7,629 bases of DNA from Thermoflexales bacterium (GTDB lineage: Bacteria > Chloroflexota > Anaerolineae > Fen-1058). Of the stretch, positions 5,886-7,629 are shown piece by piece. Position 1 is the first letter of the stretch. Every line of letters begins with the position of its first letter. Location of the stretch: the NCBI GenBank assembly GCA_016931085.1, contig JAFGFO010000452.1, positions 1 to 7,629 on the forward strand. The letters are read 5' to 3'. Below the pieces are notes generated by a model, which was not told the origin of the DNA, did not search any database, and saw only the letters and a program-made list of their open reading frames with translations. A program made the translations under genes and the position numbers.

Positions 5886-6710
5886 CTAAGCTGGCTTGGC
5901 CGCCAGTTCGGTGTTTTTGCCGAAAGAGGCAAAATAGTTCCACGTGAAAAAGTAGACCAGCAGGTAGATCGCGGTGAAGGCGAGCGTGGCGGCCTGGGTC
6001 GTCAGCCGCCCCGCAAACCAGTCAATATAATCGGCGATCAGGAAACCGCTCATCAGCGTGATGGCCTTGATGAGAAAGATCGCCGTCAGTACCGCGCCCC
6101 AGGGGCGACGCTGCCACAGCCATATCCCGGTCAGGATGGAGATGGGAGCCACGACAGCCATATCCAGCACCATGAAAGGTGTCCCACTAGCCTGGATGCC
6201 GCCAGGGATGCGGGACAAAATGGTCGGAAGTTCAATCGCATACAGGATCAAGCCGGTGAAAACCAGGAAAACCGCCGTGGTGCGGCGCAAGGGCATGCCT
6301 TGTGTGCGTTCTGCCAGTCGTTGGACATCCAGCCTGGCAAGAATGGATACCACCACGAAACAGCTCAAGCTAAAGATCGCTACGTAGAGCAGGAACAGGA
6401 CGGTGTACAGGCGGTCGAAGGCATAGGTGGCATAAGCATAGCCGAGATAAGAAACCAGGGCTGCCCAGCTCAAGCGGGCTACCGGGTTGTCACGGCGGGC
6501 CAGCACTATACAAACAACCAGCAGGGGAACGCAGATCAGCGAGACAATATCGGCGGTGATGTTGCCGGTGGCGTAGCGTGGGTCGATGACGCCGTCGTAA
6601 AAGCCGGGAATGAAGACCCCGGCTCCGGCGGCGATCAGGACAAGCACGCCAATCAGGACGGTGAATGTCTCTTCCAGGCGAGACGCTCGTGTGAAAGTTG
6701 GTTGTGACAT
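5886..6710 (-). CDS. Eight-helix membrane protein, first of a paralogous pair
   Basis: A 274-residue multi-pass membrane protein of unknown function. Hydrophobic segments are at about 16-35, 54-71, 80-98, 101-124, 144-163, 180-199, 206-226 and 236-258. It shares its layout and several motifs with the downstream gene: PLLVVCIVLARR (62-73), YLGYAYATYAF (88-98), FLLYVAIFSLSCF (106-118), MPLRR (139-143), LD at 182-183, and ILTGIWLWQRRPWG (192-205). The pair therefore arose by tandem duplication. It lacks the long polar loop after helix 1 seen in its partner. I chose the ATG at 6708-6710 because AAGGAG (6716-6721) lies five bases upstream; a longer reading from a TTG at 6785 would add 25 unconvincing residues. 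A 5-bp inverted repeat sits just upstream. No enzymatic motif is visible. Confidence 0.8.
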   Translation of the reverse strand: MSQPTFTRASRLEETFTVLIGVLVLIAAGAGVFIPGFYDGVIDPRYATGNITADIVSLICVPLLVVCIVLARRDNPVARLSWAALVSYLGYAYATYAFDRLYTVLFLLYVAIFSLSCFVVVSILARLDVQRLAERTQGMPLRRTTAVFLVFTGLILYAIELPTILSRIPGGIQASGTPFMVLDMAVVAPISILTGIWLWQRRPWGAVLTAIFLIKAITLMSGFLIADYIDWFAGRLTTQAATLAFTAIYLLVYFFTWNYFASFGKNTELAAKPA

Positions 6711-6733
6711 ATCTACTCCTTCTCTCCAGGTTC

Positions 6734-6748
6734 CATATCGCGAATATG
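6734..6748. promoter_or_regulatory. Possible operator-like inverted repeat upstream of the membrane pair
   Basis: CATAT at 6734-6738 and ATATG at 6744-6748 are inverted around CGCGA, about 24 bases upstream of the membrane-protein start codon and just above its SD. It is placed where a repressor site would be, but it is short and I could not find a convincing -35/-10 pair around it, so this is a weak call. Confidence 0.25.
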
Positions 6749-6755
6749 AGCACTT

Positions 6756-6822
6756 GTTGGGGCAAGGGGTGCTCCCTGCCGGCAAAGCGAGTGCCCAGGG
6801 CAGGCGCGGGGGCTGCCCCTAC
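6756..6822. repeat. GTAGGGGC-bounded hairpin element downstream of the HAD gene
   Basis: A 67-base element with imperfect terminal inverted repeats, GTTGGGGCA (6756-6764) and TGCCCCTAC (6814-6822), which pair at eight of nine positions. Inside, CCTGCC (6775-6780) pairs with GGCAGG (6799-6804). Read on the minus strand it starts GTAGGGGCA, and its first bases contain the HAD stop codon (TAG, 6819-6821). The form matches small non-autonomous palindromic repeats (REP/MITE-like). It may act as a 3' structure for the HAD transcript, but there is no T-run to support a terminator. Confidence 0.5.
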
Positions 6823-7526
6823 TGGCCAAGCAGCTCCAGCAGATCGGCCAGCGTGCCGCACTGGGCCGGCTCCGGCGCGGCGGGATCCAGTTTGGTGTTG
6901 GGGCCGGGCACCAGGAAGGTGCGGCATCCCACGTGAGCGGCTGCCATATCCAACGCCTCGTCACCCACCATCAGGCACGCCTCGGCCGGCTGCCCGAGCG
7001 TGTCCAGGATGTGTTGGAAGTAGCGCGGGTTGGGCTTGCAGGCGCGGCTGTTTTCGTAGCTCGTCACCAGCTTATAGGGAAAGCCCTGGACGCCTGCCCA
7101 GGCCATGCGCTGTTCGATGGCGGCCGCCGGGAAGAGCGGGTTGGTGGCGATGACCACGTCGTAGCCCAGGTCGAACGCTTTCTGCACCACCTGGCGCGCT
7201 TCTGGCTTGCAACGCGTGTATTGCCGCAAGTAGGGGAAATCCTGGGCATAGAATTCGGCAAAGACCGGCTCCATTTCCTGGCGCGAGCGTCCGATGAGGG
7301 GGTAAAAGGCGCGGGCAAAGACCTCCTCGTTGGTATCTTGCCCCTCGTTCGCCATCATGGTGCGAGTGGCTTGCATCAAGCAGGCGATAAACTGCTCGGG
7401 CGGCACGAGCTGACTGACCCAGGCTGCCAGGCGCTTGAAATAGCGCGAGAGAAAGACGTCCAGGTTATTATCCAACAACGTGCCATCCAAATCGAACAGG
7501 ATGGCTTTCAACCGCTCTGTTTTCAC
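6819..7526 (-). CDS. HAD-superfamily hydrolase (phosphatase-like)
   Basis: A 235-residue haloacid dehalogenase superfamily protein, probably a cytoplasmic Mg-dependent phosphatase acting on a small phosphorylated metabolite. All four motifs are visible: FDLDGT with nucleophile D12 and acid/base D14 (11-16); motif II threonine T128 in VIATNP (125-130); motif III lysine K164 in CKPNP (163-167); and motif IV GDEALD with D189 and D193 (188-193). The stretch between motifs I and II (about 20-100) is an alpha-helical cap of the C1 type, as in phosphoglycolate phosphatase and relatives; substrate cannot be assigned. I chose the GTG at 7524-7526 because GGGAG (7534-7538) lies seven bases upstream and the protein then starts seven residues before the first HAD strand. 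Longer readings from ATG 7568 or TTG 7616 would run through the palindromic repeat. Confidence 0.85.
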   Translation of the reverse strand: MKTERLKAILFDLDGTLLDNNLDVFLSRYFKRLAAWVSQLVPPEQFIACLMQATRTMMANEGQDTNEEVFARAFYPLIGRSRQEMEPVFAEFYAQDFPYLRQYTRCKPEARQVVQKAFDLGYDVVIATNPLFPAAAIEQRMAWAGVQGFPYKLVTSYENSRACKPNPRYFQHILDTLGQPAEACLMVGDEALDMAAAHVGCRTFLVPGPNTKLDPAAPEPAQCGTLADLLELLGQ

Positions 7527-7551
7527 TATCCCTCTCCCTTTGCTAGGAGCT

Positions 7552-7629
7552 TGTCGGAGAGACGACATGTCGCGCTTACCTTCCCGAAAGCTCGGAGCTT
7601 TCGGGAAGGTGGACAATCACTCTCTCCGA
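7552..7629. repeat. Inverted-repeat element with a 33-nt palindrome
   Basis: The core is a perfect 16-bp inverted repeat, 7578-7593 against 7595-7610, with one central base (7594); its arms begin ACCTTCCCGAAAGCTC. Outside it, TCGGAGAGA (7554-7562) is matched in inverse by TCTCTCCGA (7621-7629), where the window stops, so the element is probably longer. The left flank is the 14-mer also seen at 72-85. It sits immediately upstream of the HAD gene, in the position where that gene's promoter should be. It has the form of a MITE-like or recombination-site element; no transposase is present. Confidence 0.65.

Noticed and set aside
6711..6785. N-terminal extension of the first membrane protein from TTG 6785
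   Set aside because: The extra 25 residues look random and cover the SD AAGGAG; the ATG at 6710 is far better supported.
7527..7616. Upstream starts (ATG 7568 or TTG 7616) for the HAD gene
   Set aside because: They would translate through the palindromic repeat, and the GTG at 7526 has a well-placed SD and gives normal N-terminal length for HAD proteins.
1..7629. A defence system or mobile island centred on the methylase
   Set aside because: There is no nuclease, helicase, integrase, transposase or other defence gene; the remaining genes are metabolic or membrane proteins.

Overview
The window is GC-rich (about 60% by eye) and bacterial. Genes carry Shine-Dalgarno (SD) sequences, there is a consensus sigma70-type promoter, and the genes are packed in short same-strand runs. 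An uncultured or environmental Chloroflexota-like bacterium is my best guess. It rests on the mix of families (a long tandem phosphofructokinase, a solitary DNA methylase of a type I recall from Actinobacteria and Chloroflexota, small multi-pass membrane proteins) and on GTAGGG-bounded intergenic hairpins. This is inference only, since no rRNA or other marker gene is present.

Layout, left to right. (1) 1-90 is a short structured repeat region downstream of the methylase gene. (2) 91-960 (-) is a beta-class DNA methyltransferase with no restriction gene beside it. (3) 961-1148 is a divergent control region. It holds a leaderless-looking promoter for the methylase, a hairpin that reads as a terminator on the minus strand, a near-perfect TTGACA-16-TATAAT promoter for the rightward operon, and a foldable leader. 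(4) 1149-4999 (+) is a three-gene run: a 742-residue tandem phosphofructokinase built like the animal/fungal enzyme, a MalY/PatB-type PLP enzyme, and a YjbQ/UPF0047 protein. (5) 5016-6710 (-) holds two adjacent paralogous eight-helix membrane proteins of unknown function, translationally coupled. (6) 6711-6818 is an intergenic hairpin element. (7) 6819-7526 (-) is a HAD-family hydrolase. (8) 7527-7629 is an inverted-repeat region with a 33-nt palindrome; its outer motif also occurs, inverted, at the left end of the window.

Functionally the window looks like housekeeping and accessory metabolism, not a defence island. Phosphofructokinase commits sugar to glycolysis. The PLP enzyme probably handles sulfur amino acids by C-S lyase chemistry. 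YjbQ proteins have been linked to thiamine phosphate synthase activity. No single pathway joins the three; the operon call rests on spacing and strand. The most notable points are the eukaryote-style PFK with a degenerate second half, a heptamer repeat that supplies one gene's stop codon and occupies the next gene's ribosome-binding region, and the repeat elements that bound the genes.
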